DNA from: Stenotrophomonas geniculata ATCC 19374 = JCM 13324
GTDB lineage: Bacteria > Pseudomonadota > Gammaproteobacteria > Xanthomonadales > Xanthomonadaceae
Assembly (NCBI RefSeq): GCF_001431625.1
Contig: NZ_LLXT01000148.1
Location: forward strand, 1 to 38,612
Direction of reading: 5' to 3'
Length of the DNA stretch: 38,612 nt
This document shows positions 24,318 to 32,968 of this stretch, piece after piece; position 1 is the first letter of the stretch, and every line of letters begins with the position of its first letter. The translations under genes were made by a program, and so were the position numbers. Under the pieces are notes generated by a model. The model worked only from the letters and a program-made list of their open reading frames with translations, did not search any database and had not been told where the DNA came from.

Positions 24318-25322
24318 ATGACGGCTGTGCCCGCCCCTGTTTCCTCGACCGCGGCCGGCGCGCTGTCGGCGTTCCTGCGTGGCGTCGAGCGCCGCGCCCT
24401 GGTGGTGGCTGAGCTGCAGTGCGGCGATGCCGCGCGTGCCGAGCAGACCCTGGTGGCGGTGATGCGTGCCTTTGCCGCGGTCGCCAGTGACCTGCCGATG
24501 GCGCAGTGGCCGACCCGCTTCTGGACCCTGCTGGGCCAGCGCCAGGCGCTGCGCGAGCCGGTGGGCGGCCAGTGGGAACCGCCGCTGGCCGCGCTGGGCG
24601 AGATGGGACCGTCGCCGCGCCTGGCGCTGTTGCTGCGGGTGGGCGGCAGCCTGGATGAAGGTATCGCCATGCGCGTGCTTGACCAGGATGAAGCCGGCTA
24701 CCAGCACCTGCTGGCCGAGGCCTGCCCGCGTGACGCGCACGGCCAACCCGATGCCTCGGCCTGGCGCCAGCTGGCCGAACAGGTGCAGTTGCGCATCCGC
24801 GACCTGCCCGCCAAACGCCTGCAGCAGCTGCAGCAGCCGGCCGCGCCGGCGGCCAACAATGAAGCCCCGACCTCCGGCTGGCGTGCGCCGCAGCGTGAAG
24901 ATCGCACGACTGCCAATGGCAAGCGCCGCCGTTCGAACGCAAAGCCGCGCTGGCGCGGTCCATTGATCCTGCTGGTGACCGTGGTTGTGCTGTTGGCAGC
25001 CGCGCTGGGCTGGCGCTATTGGCAGGGCCATTCGTCTGGCAGCGACGCACCGCTGCCGGAAGGCGTGGTCGGTGAGGCGGGCCCCGTCACGGTGGAAGCA
25101 CTGCCGCCAAGCAAGGTCAACGCCACGCCGGACGCGACCCCTGCGCAGGCTACGGACGACGCCACCATGCTGGCCGACCGCGACTATCCGCTGGTGGCCG
25201 ATGCTGATCTGTATGCGTGGACCGCTGCTGGCGGCCCGCTGCCGGTGGACGAATCACAATCCAAGCCGAGCCGGCCCGAGCCGGCCAGTGCCACGCTGGA
25301 AACCGCTGCCGCCGATGAATAA
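24318..25322 (+). CDS. Degenerate ECF-sigma-like domain fused to a membrane segment
   Basis: Protein of 334 aa. The N-terminal part resembles an ECF sigma factor: residues 16-70 follow the region 2 pattern (FLRGVERRALVVAELQCGD then AEQTLVAVMRAFAA and a WP-x-RFWTLL end) and residues 88-135 follow region 4 (LGEMGPSPRLALLLRVGGSL then DEGIAMRVL), but the DNA-contact bases of a true region 4 helix-turn-helix look worn. A Lys/Arg-rich stretch, one membrane helix (about 213-233) and an acidic Pro-rich periplasmic tail follow. It overlaps a DUF3106 gene by 8 bp; in many beta/gamma-proteobacteria a sigma gene, a DUF3619 membrane protein and DUF3106 are neighbours. Here sigma-like and membrane parts seem fused. 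Function inferred only. Confidence 0.6.
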   Translation: MTAVPAPVSSTAAGALSAFLRGVERRALVVAELQCGDAARAEQTLVAVMRAFAAVASDLPMAQWPTRFWTLLGQRQALREPVGGQWEPPLAALGEMGPSPRLALLLRVGGSLDEGIAMRVLDQDEAGYQHLLAEACPRDAHGQPDASAWRQLAEQVQLRIRDLPAKRLQQLQQPAAPAANNEAPTSGWRAPQREDRTTANGKRRRSNAKPRWRGPLILLVTVVVLLAAALGWRYWQGHSSGSDAPLPEGVVGEAGPVTVEALPPSKVNATPDATPAQATDDATMLADRDYPLVADADLYAWTAAGGPLPVDESQSKPSRPEPASATLETAAADE

Positions 25323-25899
25323 GACCCTGCTCGCCAGCCTGCTGCTGGCCCTGCCGTTGTCGCTGTCCGCCGCGCCGCAGACCTTGAACGTGCCGCTGCC
25401 GCCGCCAGTGCCAGGCAGTTCACCGGCGGCTACGGCCCCGGCCACCACAAGCACGACACCCGCCGCGTTCGCCCAGCTTGACGCCCCGCAGCAGCGCCAG
25501 CGTCGGGCCGATTACGCGGCCTGGCGCGCCCTGCCGGAAGGCGAGCGCGAGCGGATCCGTCAGGCCGCTGCGCGATTCAATGCACTGCCAGCCGACCAGC
25601 AGCAGCGCCTGCGCCAGCAATTCCAGGCGCAGGACCAGGCGTTCCGCGAAGGCTGGCGGTTGGGCCCGCAGCTGGGCCTGGAGTTCCCCAAGCTGCACGG
25701 CCTGTTCGGGTTCGTGCCGCCGCAACAGCGCGAGGCCGCGCTGGCCGTGCTGCGCCAGCTCAGCCCGGCGCAGCTGGCCCAGCTCACCCTGGTCGCGCAG
25801 CGCACGCCGCCGCAGGAGCGCGACACGGTTCGCAGCGCGTTCCTCGCGGTGCCGGCCGCCGAGCGCGACACCTGGCTCAAGCGCCAGGCGGGTCAGTAA
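25315..25899 (+). CDS. Periplasmic DUF3106 family protein
   Basis: Protein of 194 aa with signal peptide (about 1-19, MNKTLLASLLLALPLSLSA). A Pro/Ala linker leads to an alpha-helical region rich in Gln, Arg and Leu with the recurrent pattern W-R-ALPEGERERIRQAAARFNALP, as in DUF3106 proteins, whose repeats resemble CpxP/ZraP-type periplasmic helices. Likely a periplasmic sensor or chaperone partner of the overlapping sigma-like membrane protein. The overlap ATGAATAA suggests coupled translation. Function not known. Confidence 0.8.
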   Translation: MNKTLLASLLLALPLSLSAAPQTLNVPLPPPVPGSSPAATAPATTSTTPAAFAQLDAPQQRQRRADYAAWRALPEGERERIRQAAARFNALPADQQQRLRQQFQAQDQAFREGWRLGPQLGLEFPKLHGLFGFVPPQQREAALAVLRQLSPAQLAQLTLVAQRTPPQERDTVRSAFLAVPAAERDTWLKRQAGQ

Positions 25900-25901
25900 A
25901 C

Positions 25902-25975
25902 AAAGGGGACGGAGGGGATTAAGTCGTGTTCGGCACAGTCGGGCTGGAAACGACTTAATCCCCTCCGTCCCCTTT
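25902..25975. repeat. 26-bp perfect inverted repeat, mobile palindrome-like element
   Basis: Arm 25902-25927 (begins AAAGGGGACGGAGGGG) is perfectly complementary to 25950-25975, with a 22-nt loop. The hairpin begins 2 nt after the DUF3106 stop, so it lies in the 3' end of that transcript. Similar GGGGAC-type palindromes are scattered in Xanthomonas and Stenotrophomonas genomes as I recall. Perfect arms suggest recent spread or selection for pairing. The ATTAAGTCGT segment gives the only AT-rich part. Confidence 0.8.
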
Positions 25976-26134
25976 CCTGTTCGTAACGCGATCGCAACGC
26001 GTGATGCTGGGGCCTGCCGGAACCCAGCATTCACGCCATGTCATGGGAATGCGCGCGCTGCACGCGTAAGATGACCGGCCGCAACCCGGTGCCTGTGCCC
26101 TTCGCGCGCAACCGCAGTTCGCGTCAAGCACCTT

Positions 26135-27499
26135 ATGTCTACTGCAACCTCCACGCCGCGCTTCAGCAAGGAAGTCGGCGCCACCGGTCTGCTCGCCCTG
26201 CCGCTTGTGCTCGGGCATGTATCCACCGGTCTGATCTCCTTCGTCGACAACGTCATTGCCGGCCACCACGCCACCGCGACCCTGGCCGCGGTGACCATCG
26301 GCACGGCGCTGTTGTGGCTGCCGATGCTGATCCCGATCGGCACCCTGATCTCGCTCACGGCCTCGGTGTCGCAGCTGCATGGCGCCGGCCGCGAGCGCGA
26401 GATCGGCCCGCTGTTCCGCCAGGCACTGTGGCTGGCGTTGGGCCTGGGCCTGATCATGTTCACCTTCCTCACCGTGGTGCCGCCGCTGCTGCCGGCCTTC
26501 GGCATCGCGCCGGACATCGTGCCGGGCGCCACCGCGTTCCTGCATGCGGTGCGTTGGGGCGGCCCGGCGCTGACCCTGTATTTCTGCATGCGCTATCTGA
26601 GCGAGGGCATGCACTGGACGTTGCCGACCATGCTGCTCGGCTTCGGCGGCCTGCTGGTGCTGGCGCCGATGGGCTACGTGCTGGCCAACGGCAAGCTGGG
26701 CTTCCCGGAAATGGGTGCCGAGGGCCTGGGCATCGCCTCGGCGGTGATGATGTGGCTGCAGGCGATCGCCTTCGCCACCTACCTGTGGTTCACCAAGCGC
26801 TTCGCCCACCTGCAGCTGTTCTCGCACTTCGAAGGGCCGCGCTGGAAGGCGATCTGGGATCTGCTGCGCACCGGCCTGCCGATCGGCATCACCGTGCTGA
26901 TGGAGGGCGGCCTGTTCATCGTCACCGCGCTGCTGATCGGCCGCCTCGGTGCCAATGAAGCGGCCGCGCACCAGATCGCGATCAACGTGGCGCAGCTGTG
27001 CTTCATGATCCCGATGGGCGTGGCCGAAGCCACCACCGTGCGGGTCGGCCATGCAGTCGGCCGTGGCGATGGCTTCGGCGTGCGCCGTGCGGCGTGGGCT
27101 GGCTACGCGATCATCATGGGCACGCAGACGTTGTCGGCGGCGGTGCTGCTGTTCGGCCACGATGCCATCGTCGGTGTCTACACCAACGACCTGGCGGTGG
27201 CCGGCCTGGCCTCCACCCTGCTGCTGTACGCGGCCACCTTCCAGTTCCCGGATGGCATCCAGGTACTGTCCGCCGGCGCACTGCGCGGCCTGAAGGACAC
27301 CCGCGTGCCGATGTTCATCGCCATGTTCGCGTACTGGGGCCTGGGCATGCCGCTCGGCGCCGGGCTCGGCCTGGGGCTGGGCATGGGCCCGCAGGGCATG
27401 TGGATCGGCCTGATCGTCGGCCTGACCGCCGCCGCCATCCTGATGGGCTGGCGCCTGCGGCGCAGCAGCCTGCGCATCGGCCAGTCCGTACTGTCCTGA
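26135..27499 (+). CDS. MATE-family multidrug/sodium antiporter (NorM-like)
   Basis: Protein of 454 aa with twelve predicted membrane helices, standard for NorM-type MATE exporters. Recognisable segments are LALPLVLGHVSTGLISFVDN, the RTGLPIGITVLMEGGLF start of the second half, and AAHQIAINVAQLCFMIPMGVAEA. It would expel cationic drugs or metabolites in exchange for Na+ or H+. It stands alone after the 26-bp inverted repeat, 117 bp before sppA. The gene is intact. Substrate cannot be predicted from sequence. Confidence 0.92.
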   Translation: MSTATSTPRFSKEVGATGLLALPLVLGHVSTGLISFVDNVIAGHHATATLAAVTIGTALLWLPMLIPIGTLISLTASVSQLHGAGREREIGPLFRQALWLALGLGLIMFTFLTVVPPLLPAFGIAPDIVPGATAFLHAVRWGGPALTLYFCMRYLSEGMHWTLPTMLLGFGGLLVLAPMGYVLANGKLGFPEMGAEGLGIASAVMMWLQAIAFATYLWFTKRFAHLQLFSHFEGPRWKAIWDLLRTGLPIGITVLMEGGLFIVTALLIGRLGANEAAAHQIAINVAQLCFMIPMGVAEATTVRVGHAVGRGDGFGVRRAAWAGYAIIMGTQTLSAAVLLFGHDAIVGVYTNDLAVAGLASTLLLYAATFQFPDGIQVLSAGALRGLKDTRVPMFIAMFAYWGLGMPLGAGLGLGLGMGPQGMWIGLIVGLTAAAILMGWRLRRSSLRIGQSVLS

Positions 27500-27615
27500 T
27501 CCGCCCCGCCCGCCGCGATGACCCGTGGCGGGCGATCCCCTGACTTGTGTCCGATGCCGCATCACGCGGCACCGGCTATGCTGGCACCACGGCAAGAAGC
27601 CATCCGGAGCGTTCC

Positions 27616-29538
27616 ATGAATCAACCCGTGCCCCCGTTGCCCCCGGCGCGTCGCAACCCCGTCGCCAGTTTCTTCATCGGGCTGTGGGACGTCATGAACT
27701 TCACCCGCCGGTTGATCCTCAACCTGGTGTTCTTCGGCCTGCTGTTCCTGCTGCTGGTGATGTTCGTCATCGCTGCCGGCATGGGCGCCGGTGCCAGCAA
27801 ATCGCTGCAGGACCGCACCACCCTGGTGATCGCGCCGGAAGGCCGCCTGGTCGAGCAGTTCAGCGCTGATCCGGTCAGCCGTGCGCTGGCCAAGGCGGTG
27901 GGCGACAACGGTGCCGAAGAGATCCAGCTGCGCGACCTGCTGCGGGTGATCGAGTCGGCCAAGGAAGACAAGAAGATCGAACGCGTGGTGCTGGAGCTGG
28001 ACAAGCTGCAGCCGTCGGGCTTCGCCTCGCTGCGTGAAGTCGCCGCCGCACTGCAGGACCTGCGCGCCTCCGGCAAGCAGCTGGTGGCTTACAGCGAGAG
28101 CATGGGCCAGTCGCAGTACCTGCTGGCCGCGCAGGCCGACGAGGTCTACCTGGATCCGATGGGGTCGGTGGTGCTCGAGGGCCTGGGCCGCTACCGGCAG
28201 TATTTCCGCTCCGGCCTGCAGGACAAGCTCGGCGTGGACGTGCACCTGTTCAAGGTGGGCGAGTACAAGTCCGCGGCCGAGCCGTACGTGCTCGATGCTG
28301 CGTCGCCGGCCTCCAAGGAAGCCGACCTGTTCTGGATGAACGACGTGTGGCAGCGCTACCTGGGCGACATCGCCAAGGCCCGTCGCCTGGACCCGGCACA
28401 GCTGGCCGCCGGCATCGACACGCTGCCGGAAGGCATCGCCGCTGCCGGTGGTGACCTGGCCAAGTTCGCCCTGCAGCAGAAGCTGGTGACTTCACTGAAG
28501 ACCCGCGAGGAATTCGAGGATCTGATGATCGAGCGCGGCGTGGCCGACGACGATGCCGACGGTGGTTTCCGCAACGTCGACTTCGGCACCTACCTGGGCC
28601 AGCTCGATGCGCGCCGCAACCCGGTCGACAACCGTCCGCAGGTGGCGGTGGTGGTGGCCGCCGGCGAAATCAGCGGCGGCGATCTCCCGGCCGGCCGCAT
28701 CGGTGGCGAATCGACCTCGGCGCTGCTGCGTGCCGCGCGTGACGATGAGAACGTGAAGTCCGTGGTGCTGCGTGTCAATTCGCCGGGTGGTGAAGTGTTC
28801 GCCTCCGAGCAGATCCGCCGTGAAGTGGTGGCCCTGCAGGCCGCCGGCAAGCCGGTGGTGGTGTCGATGGGCGACCTGGCCGCCTCCGGTGGCTACTGGA
28901 TCAGCATGAACGCCGATCGCATCTATGCCGATCCGTCGACCATCACCGGTTCGATCGGCATCTTCGGCATGGTGCCGAACTTCAGCCGCGCGCTGGACAA
29001 GATCGGCGTGCACACCGATGGTGTCGGCACCACCCGTTTCGCCGGGGCGTTCGATGTCACCCGCCCGATGGATCCGGCTGTGGGCCAGGTCATCCAGTCG
29101 GTGATCAACAAGGGTTACGCCGACTTCACCGGTCGCGTCGCCGACGCCCGCAAGAAGCCGGTCGAGGCCGTCGACGAAGTGGCCCGTGGCCGCGTGTGGA
29201 GCGGTGCGCAGGCAAAGGAACGTGGCCTGGTCGATGCCTTCGGTGGCTTGAAGGATGCCGTGGCCGATGCCGCCAGCCGCGCCAAGCTGGGCAAGGCCGA
29301 TGCCTATCGCGTGCGCTACATCGAGAAGGCGGCAACGCCGTTCGCGCAGTTCGTCAGCGGTTTCGCCGGCAGCCGTGCCGGTGCCTGGATGCTGTCCGAC
29401 TCGGGCATGGCGCGGATGGTGCTGGCGCGCACGATGCCGGAAGTGGATACGCAGCTGCGCTTTGTCGAGAACGCGGCCCGCGAGAAGGGCAACGGCACGC
29501 CGGTGAAGGCGCTGGCGTACTGCTTCTGCGGGTTCTGA
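27616..29538 (+). CDS. sppA: Signal peptide peptidase SppA, 67-kDa type
   Basis: Protein of 640 aa with one N-terminal membrane anchor (about 33-56), acting at the periplasmic face to cut leftover signal peptides. It has two peptidase-S49 halves, as in E. coli SppA: the first holds the general-base lysine in VGEYKSAAEPY (Lys218), the second the nucleophile in GDLAASGGYWIS (Ser424) after SVVLRVNSPGGEVFASE. ATG at 27616 follows CCGGAGC. A bidirectional hairpin terminator follows at 29574-29600. The C-terminal ALAYCFCGF is a little unusual but no truncation is evident. Confidence 0.93.
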   Translation: MNQPVPPLPPARRNPVASFFIGLWDVMNFTRRLILNLVFFGLLFLLLVMFVIAAGMGAGASKSLQDRTTLVIAPEGRLVEQFSADPVSRALAKAVGDNGAEEIQLRDLLRVIESAKEDKKIERVVLELDKLQPSGFASLREVAAALQDLRASGKQLVAYSESMGQSQYLLAAQADEVYLDPMGSVVLEGLGRYRQYFRSGLQDKLGVDVHLFKVGEYKSAAEPYVLDAASPASKEADLFWMNDVWQRYLGDIAKARRLDPAQLAAGIDTLPEGIAAAGGDLAKFALQQKLVTSLKTREEFEDLMIERGVADDDADGGFRNVDFGTYLGQLDARRNPVDNRPQVAVVVAAGEISGGDLPAGRIGGESTSALLRAARDDENVKSVVLRVNSPGGEVFASEQIRREVVALQAAGKPVVVSMGDLAASGGYWISMNADRIYADPSTITGSIGIFGMVPNFSRALDKIGVHTDGVGTTRFAGAFDVTRPMDPAVGQVIQSVINKGYADFTGRVADARKKPVEAVDEVARGRVWSGAQAKERGLVDAFGGLKDAVADAASRAKLGKADAYRVRYIEKAATPFAQFVSGFAGSRAGAWMLSDSGMARMVLARTMPEVDTQLRFVENAAREKGNGTPVKALAYCFCGF

Positions 29539-29547
29539 CCAGAAGCC

Positions 29548-29600
29548 ATCCACGCATGGCGTGGATCTACTGGAAACGCCCGGCCTTGGCCGGGCGTTTT
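29548..29600 (+). terminator. SMAG repeat plus bidirectional terminator after sppA
   Basis: An inverted SMAG copy, ATCCACGC-AT-GGCGTGGAT ending CTAC (29548-29570), is followed by a perfect 12-bp stem AAACGCCCGGCC (29574-29585), TT, GGCCGGGCGTTT (29588-29599). The A/T flanks make it a terminator for sppA and for the convergent lipoprotein gene. Confidence 0.85.
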
Positions 29601-29611
29601 CGTTTGCGGGG

Positions 29612-29824
29612 TTACTGCGTGGCGTCAGCCTCGGCCTTGCGCTCGCTCGCAGCGGCGTCATCGACGGTTTTCTGCACGCGCTTGGCGCGGTCCAGTGGCT
29701 GCTGGATCGCACGGGCCATGGCCTGCGGTTCCGGCGGCTTCTCCGGATTCGGCGTGGGCGGGCGCTGGCAAGCGGACAGCAGCACGGTGGCCAGCAGGGA
29801 CGTGGACAGGATCAGGATGCGCAT
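29612..29824 (-). CDS. Small lipoprotein
   Basis: Protein of 70 aa. A hydrophobic signal with lipobox LLSAC (Cys at about 19) marks it as a lipoprotein. The mature part is Pro-rich (PPTPNPEKPPEP) and then a charged helix (MARAIQQPLDRAKRVQKTVDDAAASERKAEADA), perhaps forming coiled-coil contact. GGAG is 8 nt upstream of the ATG. Convergent with sppA, divergent from the SDR gene. Function unknown. Confidence 0.75.
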   Translation of the reverse strand: MRILILSTSLLATVLLSACQRPPTPNPEKPPEPQAMARAIQQPLDRAKRVQKTVDDAAASERKAEADATQ

Positions 29825-29935
29825 GGCGGCACTCCGTGATGGGCGTGCGGGCAGTGTCGCATCCTCGGCAGGGGGCGGCCGTGAGCGCGTATCCTTGCCG
29901 CATCGAAACACAGCGGGCGCGGCCCCGGAGAGCAC

Positions 29936-30712
29936 ATGACCCAGCAACGGTGGCGCCTGGACGGCCAGACCGCCCTGATCACCGGCGCCAGCGCCGGCAT
30001 CGGCCTTGCCATCGCGCATGAACTGGCCGGCTTCGGCGCCGATCTGATGATCGTCGGCCGTGATATCGACATGCTGGAGACGGCGCGTGACGAACTGCTG
30101 GACGTGTATCCGCAGATGCAGGTGCATGCACTGGCTGCCGATGTCTCCGACGACGAGGACCGCCGCCAGATCCTGGACTGGGTGGAGGACCACAGCGATG
30201 GCCTGCACATCCTGGTCAACAACGCCGGCGGCAACGTCACCAAGGCGGCCACCGAGTATTCCGAGGATGAATGGCGGAAGATCTTCGAGACCAACCTGTT
30301 CTCGGCATTCGAGCTGTCGCGCTACGCGCATCCGTTGCTGGCCCGCCACGCGTCGTCGTCCATCGTCAACGTCGGCAGCGTGTCCGGCCTGACCCATGTG
30401 CGCAGCGGCGTGGTCTACGGCATGACCAAGGCGGCGATGCACCAGATGACCCGCAACCTGGCCGTCGAGTGGGCCGAGGATGGCATCCGGGTCAACGCGG
30501 TGGCGCCGTGGTACATCCGCACGCGGCGCACGTCCGGGCCGTTGGCGGACCCGGACTACTACGAGGAAGTGATCAACCGCACGCCCATGCGCCGCATCGG
30601 TGAGCCGGAGGAAGTGGCTGCAGCCGTGGGCTTCCTGTGCCTGCCGGCGGCCAGCTATGTCACCGGCGAGTGCATCGCAGTGGATGGTGGATTCCTGCGC
30701 TACGGGTTCTGA
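29936..30712 (+). CDS. Short-chain dehydrogenase/reductase, tropinone-reductase-like
   Basis: Protein of 258 aa, classical SDR. Cofactor motif TGASAGIG (16-23), NNAG (95-98), catalytic Ser near 148-150, Tyr161 and Lys165 in YGMTK, and the C-terminal ECIAVDGGFLRYGF. The sequence MTQQRWRLDGQTALITGASA and the RTRRTSGPL segment are close to plant-type tropinone reductase-like enzymes. Arg41 in VGRD after the second strand suggests NADP(H). Substrate unknown. Preceded by GGAGAGCAC. Followed by a facing pair of SMAG repeats. Confidence 0.9.
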   Translation: MTQQRWRLDGQTALITGASAGIGLAIAHELAGFGADLMIVGRDIDMLETARDELLDVYPQMQVHALAADVSDDEDRRQILDWVEDHSDGLHILVNNAGGNVTKAATEYSEDEWRKIFETNLFSAFELSRYAHPLLARHASSSIVNVGSVSGLTHVRSGVVYGMTKAAMHQMTRNLAVEWAEDGIRVNAVAPWYIRTRRTSGPLADPDYYEEVINRTPMRRIGEPEEVAAAVGFLCLPAASYVTGECIAVDGGFLRYGF

Positions 30713-30722
30713 TCGCTCTGCT

Positions 30723-30785
30723 GTAGAGCCGAGCCCTTGCTCGGCTGCACTCCGCCAACGGCAGCCGAGCCTGGCTCGGCTCTAC
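30723..30785. repeat. Facing pair of SMAG repeats
   Basis: GTAG-AGCCGAGC-CCTT-GCTCGGCT at 30723-30746 and the inverted copy AGCCGAGC-CT-GGCTCGGCT ending in CTAC at 30763-30785. Located between the convergent SDR gene and a DUF4124 gene; the two arms could pair into one long transcript-end hairpin. Confidence 0.85.
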
Positions 30786-30827
30786 AACAGATCCACCCCA
30801 TGGGCAGGTGCGGCCATGCCGCCGCTG

Positions 30828-31574
30828 TCACCCCGGTACCGGGCAGTTGCTGGCTTCCAGCACGTCCTGCAGCCGCTTGCGTTCACCGCGCGCGGTATCG
30901 CGGTTCTCCGGCGCGGCAAAGCGCTCACGGCCGCGGGCATCGCGGAAGCGCTGCTGCCAACCACCGCAGCGCTGCGCTTCGGGAAGCGCTTCGCAGTGGT
31001 CGCGCACCACTTCACAGCTGGCGGCATTCACCGGCGTCACTCCGCCAAGGCCCTGTACCGTCATCAGCTCGCAGCGGCCGGGCGCGGCCTCGTACTCGTA
31101 CAGGTAGCCGCCGCCCTGGCTGTCGGTGCACTGGAAGATCGGAGGAAGCGGCGGCTTCGGTGGACCATCACCTGCGGCGGCGCGGGCCTCAGCATCGCGG
31201 CGCAGCGTCGCGCTGTCGAGGATCTGGTCGTCTCCTTCGTGTTCGACCATACCTGCCTCCATGATCGTGCGTCCTTCATCCGCGCGTCGTGGCTTCGCTG
31301 GGGCCGCAGGGGCAACGGCCGCTCCGGCCGGCACCGGCGCGGGTGTTTCGACAGGGGCGGGTGCAGGTTCGGCCGCCACAGGTGCAGCGGCGGCCGGCTG
31401 CGAGTTGGCCGGGTCGGGTATGCGCAGCACCTGCTGCTTGCTGCCGGTGGGGCACGGCGTGCGCTGCAGGGTAGGGACGTCACTGCTGCTGGAGGTACAG
31501 CGGTAGATCACGCCCTCTTCGGCCAACGCGCTTCCAGGCAGCAGCACCAGAAGCAGCCAGATCACTCGGTTCAT
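30828..31574 (-). CDS. Exported DUF4124-domain protein, 248 aa
   Basis: Signal peptide (about 1-18) is followed by a DUF4124 domain (EGVIYRCTSSSSDVPTLQRTPCPTG), a long Ala/Pro linker (about 56-105), and a Cys-containing C-terminal part (IFQCTDSQGGGYLYEY, DHCEALPEAQRCGGWQQRF). The domain has a conserved pair of cysteines likely to be disulfide-linked. Probably periplasmic or cell-surface. It follows a second DUF4124 gene with which it forms a tandem paralogous pair. Function of the domain is unknown. Confidence 0.8.
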   Translation of the reverse strand: MNRVIWLLLVLLPGSALAEEGVIYRCTSSSSDVPTLQRTPCPTGSKQQVLRIPDPANSQPAAAAPVAAEPAPAPVETPAPVPAGAAVAPAAPAKPRRADEGRTIMEAGMVEHEGDDQILDSATLRRDAEARAAAGDGPPKPPLPPIFQCTDSQGGGYLYEYEAAPGRCELMTVQGLGGVTPVNAASCEVVRDHCEALPEAQRCGGWQQRFRDARGRERFAAPENRDTARGERKRLQDVLEASNCPVPG

Positions 31575-31609
31575 GCGCACAGCGTACAGGCTGCGACGGC
31601 CTGCTGCGC

Positions 31610-32293
31610 TCAGCGTTCGCAATCGCGCGACAGGCGCGCATCGATGCCGCGCTGTTCGTTGCTGATGGCGGTGCGTTCACTCTGCAGTGCGCTGTTGTAA
31701 CGGCGATCCAGCTCCCAGCGGCGGTCACTCAGTCGCGCGCAGACTTCCTGCGGCGGCAACGCATGGCAGCTGTCGCGAACCAGCACGCTGCCGGCCGGGA
31801 CCTGCACGCCCATGCCGATCGAGGAAGGGCGATAACCCGCGCCTTCGCCGATCGGCGTGCCGATGGCCGGGCGCGGACCCGGGTAGGCCGGGCCCCGATG
31901 GCCGTGTGGCAGCCAGACACTGGTCCACAGCGGCACCCAGCGCGGATTGCCTTCGTTGTTGTCGCTGGTATAGCGGCGTCCATCCTCGCTCACGCATTCG
32001 TACATCGGTTGCGGCGGCTGGATGTAGACGTGGCGGACTTCGCGCTCGCGGATGACCGGGGGTTCGCTGGGCGGCGGAGGCGTGGCATCACTGCGTACCA
32101 CCCGTGGAGCGGGATCGCGCGGGCGCTGCAGGTCGCGTACCTGCTGGCGGCCGCTGTTGCAGGGCGTGTCCTGCAGGGCAACGGCGCCGTTGCTGGCAAC
32201 GCAGCGGTACACCCGCACGTCCTCGGCCCCGGCGGCGGACGCCGTCCACGGCAGCAGCAGGCACAGGCTGAAGGTGGCGCGCAGCAGGCTCAT
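31610..32293 (-). CDS. Exported DUF4124-domain protein, 227 aa
   Basis: Signal peptide (about 1-22), then DUF4124 (VRVYRCVASNGAVALQDTPCNSG), a Pro-rich middle (TPPPPSEPPVIRE) and a C-terminal half with YECVSEDGRRYTSDNNEGNP and Cys-bearing DSCHALPPQEVCARL near the end. A paralogue of the following gene (30828-31574), 35 bp upstream of it. Both have an extra cysteine-rich C-terminal region. Downstream of tsaC by 43 bp on the same strand, so possibly the end of the topA/tsaC transcript. Confidence 0.8.
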   Translation of the reverse strand: MSLLRATFSLCLLLPWTASAAGAEDVRVYRCVASNGAVALQDTPCNSGRQQVRDLQRPRDPAPRVVRSDATPPPPSEPPVIREREVRHVYIQPPQPMYECVSEDGRRYTSDNNEGNPRWVPLWTSVWLPHGHRGPAYPGPRPAIGTPIGEGAGYRPSSIGMGVQVPAGSVLVRDSCHALPPQEVCARLSDRRWELDRRYNSALQSERTAISNEQRGIDARLSRDCER

Positions 32294-32336
32294 GGCGGCA
32301 GCGTGCGTGATTGTCCGCGGCAGTGCAATCGGCAGC

Positions 32337-32897
32337 TCAGGAGCGCAGCACGTTGCCGCTGAGCGCGTCGCGTATGGGGGTGGGTTGGGCCAGGCCACCG
32401 GTCTGTCCGTCAAGGATGCCGTCGAGCAGGCGCAGCAGGCGCGGATCCAGCTCTTCGCGGCTGCGCGCCGGTGGTTCGCCGGCCAGATTGGCGCTGGTAG
32501 AGACCAGCGGGCCACCCCAGGCGCGGCAGAGTTCGGCCACCAGCGGGTGTGCGCTGATGCGCACCGCAATCCCGCTGTGTTCGCCGGTGACCCAGGGCTG
32601 CGCGCGCGGGCCGGCGGGCAGGATCCAGGTGTTGGCGCCGGGCCAGCTGGCCAGTACTGCGCGCTGGCGGGCGTCGGGCAGCGACTGCAGGCGCACCCAG
32701 CCTTCCAGCTGCGCCAGCTCGGCCGCGACCAGGATCATGCCTTTTTCGATCGGGCGCTGCTTCAGCCGCAGCACCATGTGCACCGCAGCTTCGTGCGAGG
32801 GATCACAGCCCAGGCCCCAGACCGCTTCGGTCGGGTAGGCGATCACGCCGCCCGCGCGGAGCGTGGCGACAGCAGAGTCCAGGGTGAGTTCTTTCAT
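32337..32897 (-). CDS. tsaC: Threonylcarbamoyl-AMP synthase TsaC (YrdC/Sua5 family)
   Basis: Protein of 186 aa, the short TsaC form. It makes threonylcarbamoyl-AMP from threonine, bicarbonate and ATP for the t6A37 modification of tRNAs reading ANN codons. Signature segments are VIAYPTEAVWGLGCDP, LRLKQRPIEKGMILVAA and VSTSANLAGEPPA. An in-frame ATG 30 bp upstream gives a longer form, but MKELTLDSAV matches the family better. GATAAT at 32926-32931 is a possible own promoter. It follows topA after a SMAG region, as in many gammaproteobacteria. Confidence 0.93.
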   Translation of the reverse strand: MKELTLDSAVATLRAGGVIAYPTEAVWGLGCDPSHEAAVHMVLRLKQRPIEKGMILVAAELAQLEGWVRLQSLPDARQRAVLASWPGANTWILPAGPRAQPWVTGEHSGIAVRISAHPLVAELCRAWGGPLVSTSANLAGEPPARSREELDPRLLRLLDGILDGQTGGLAQPTPIRDALSGNVLRS

Positions 32898-32968
32898 GGC
32901 GGCGACCGGCCCGGCGTGGGCCTTCATTATCCCCCGGCTGCGTGCAGAAGGGGTGGTCGGCGCGGACG

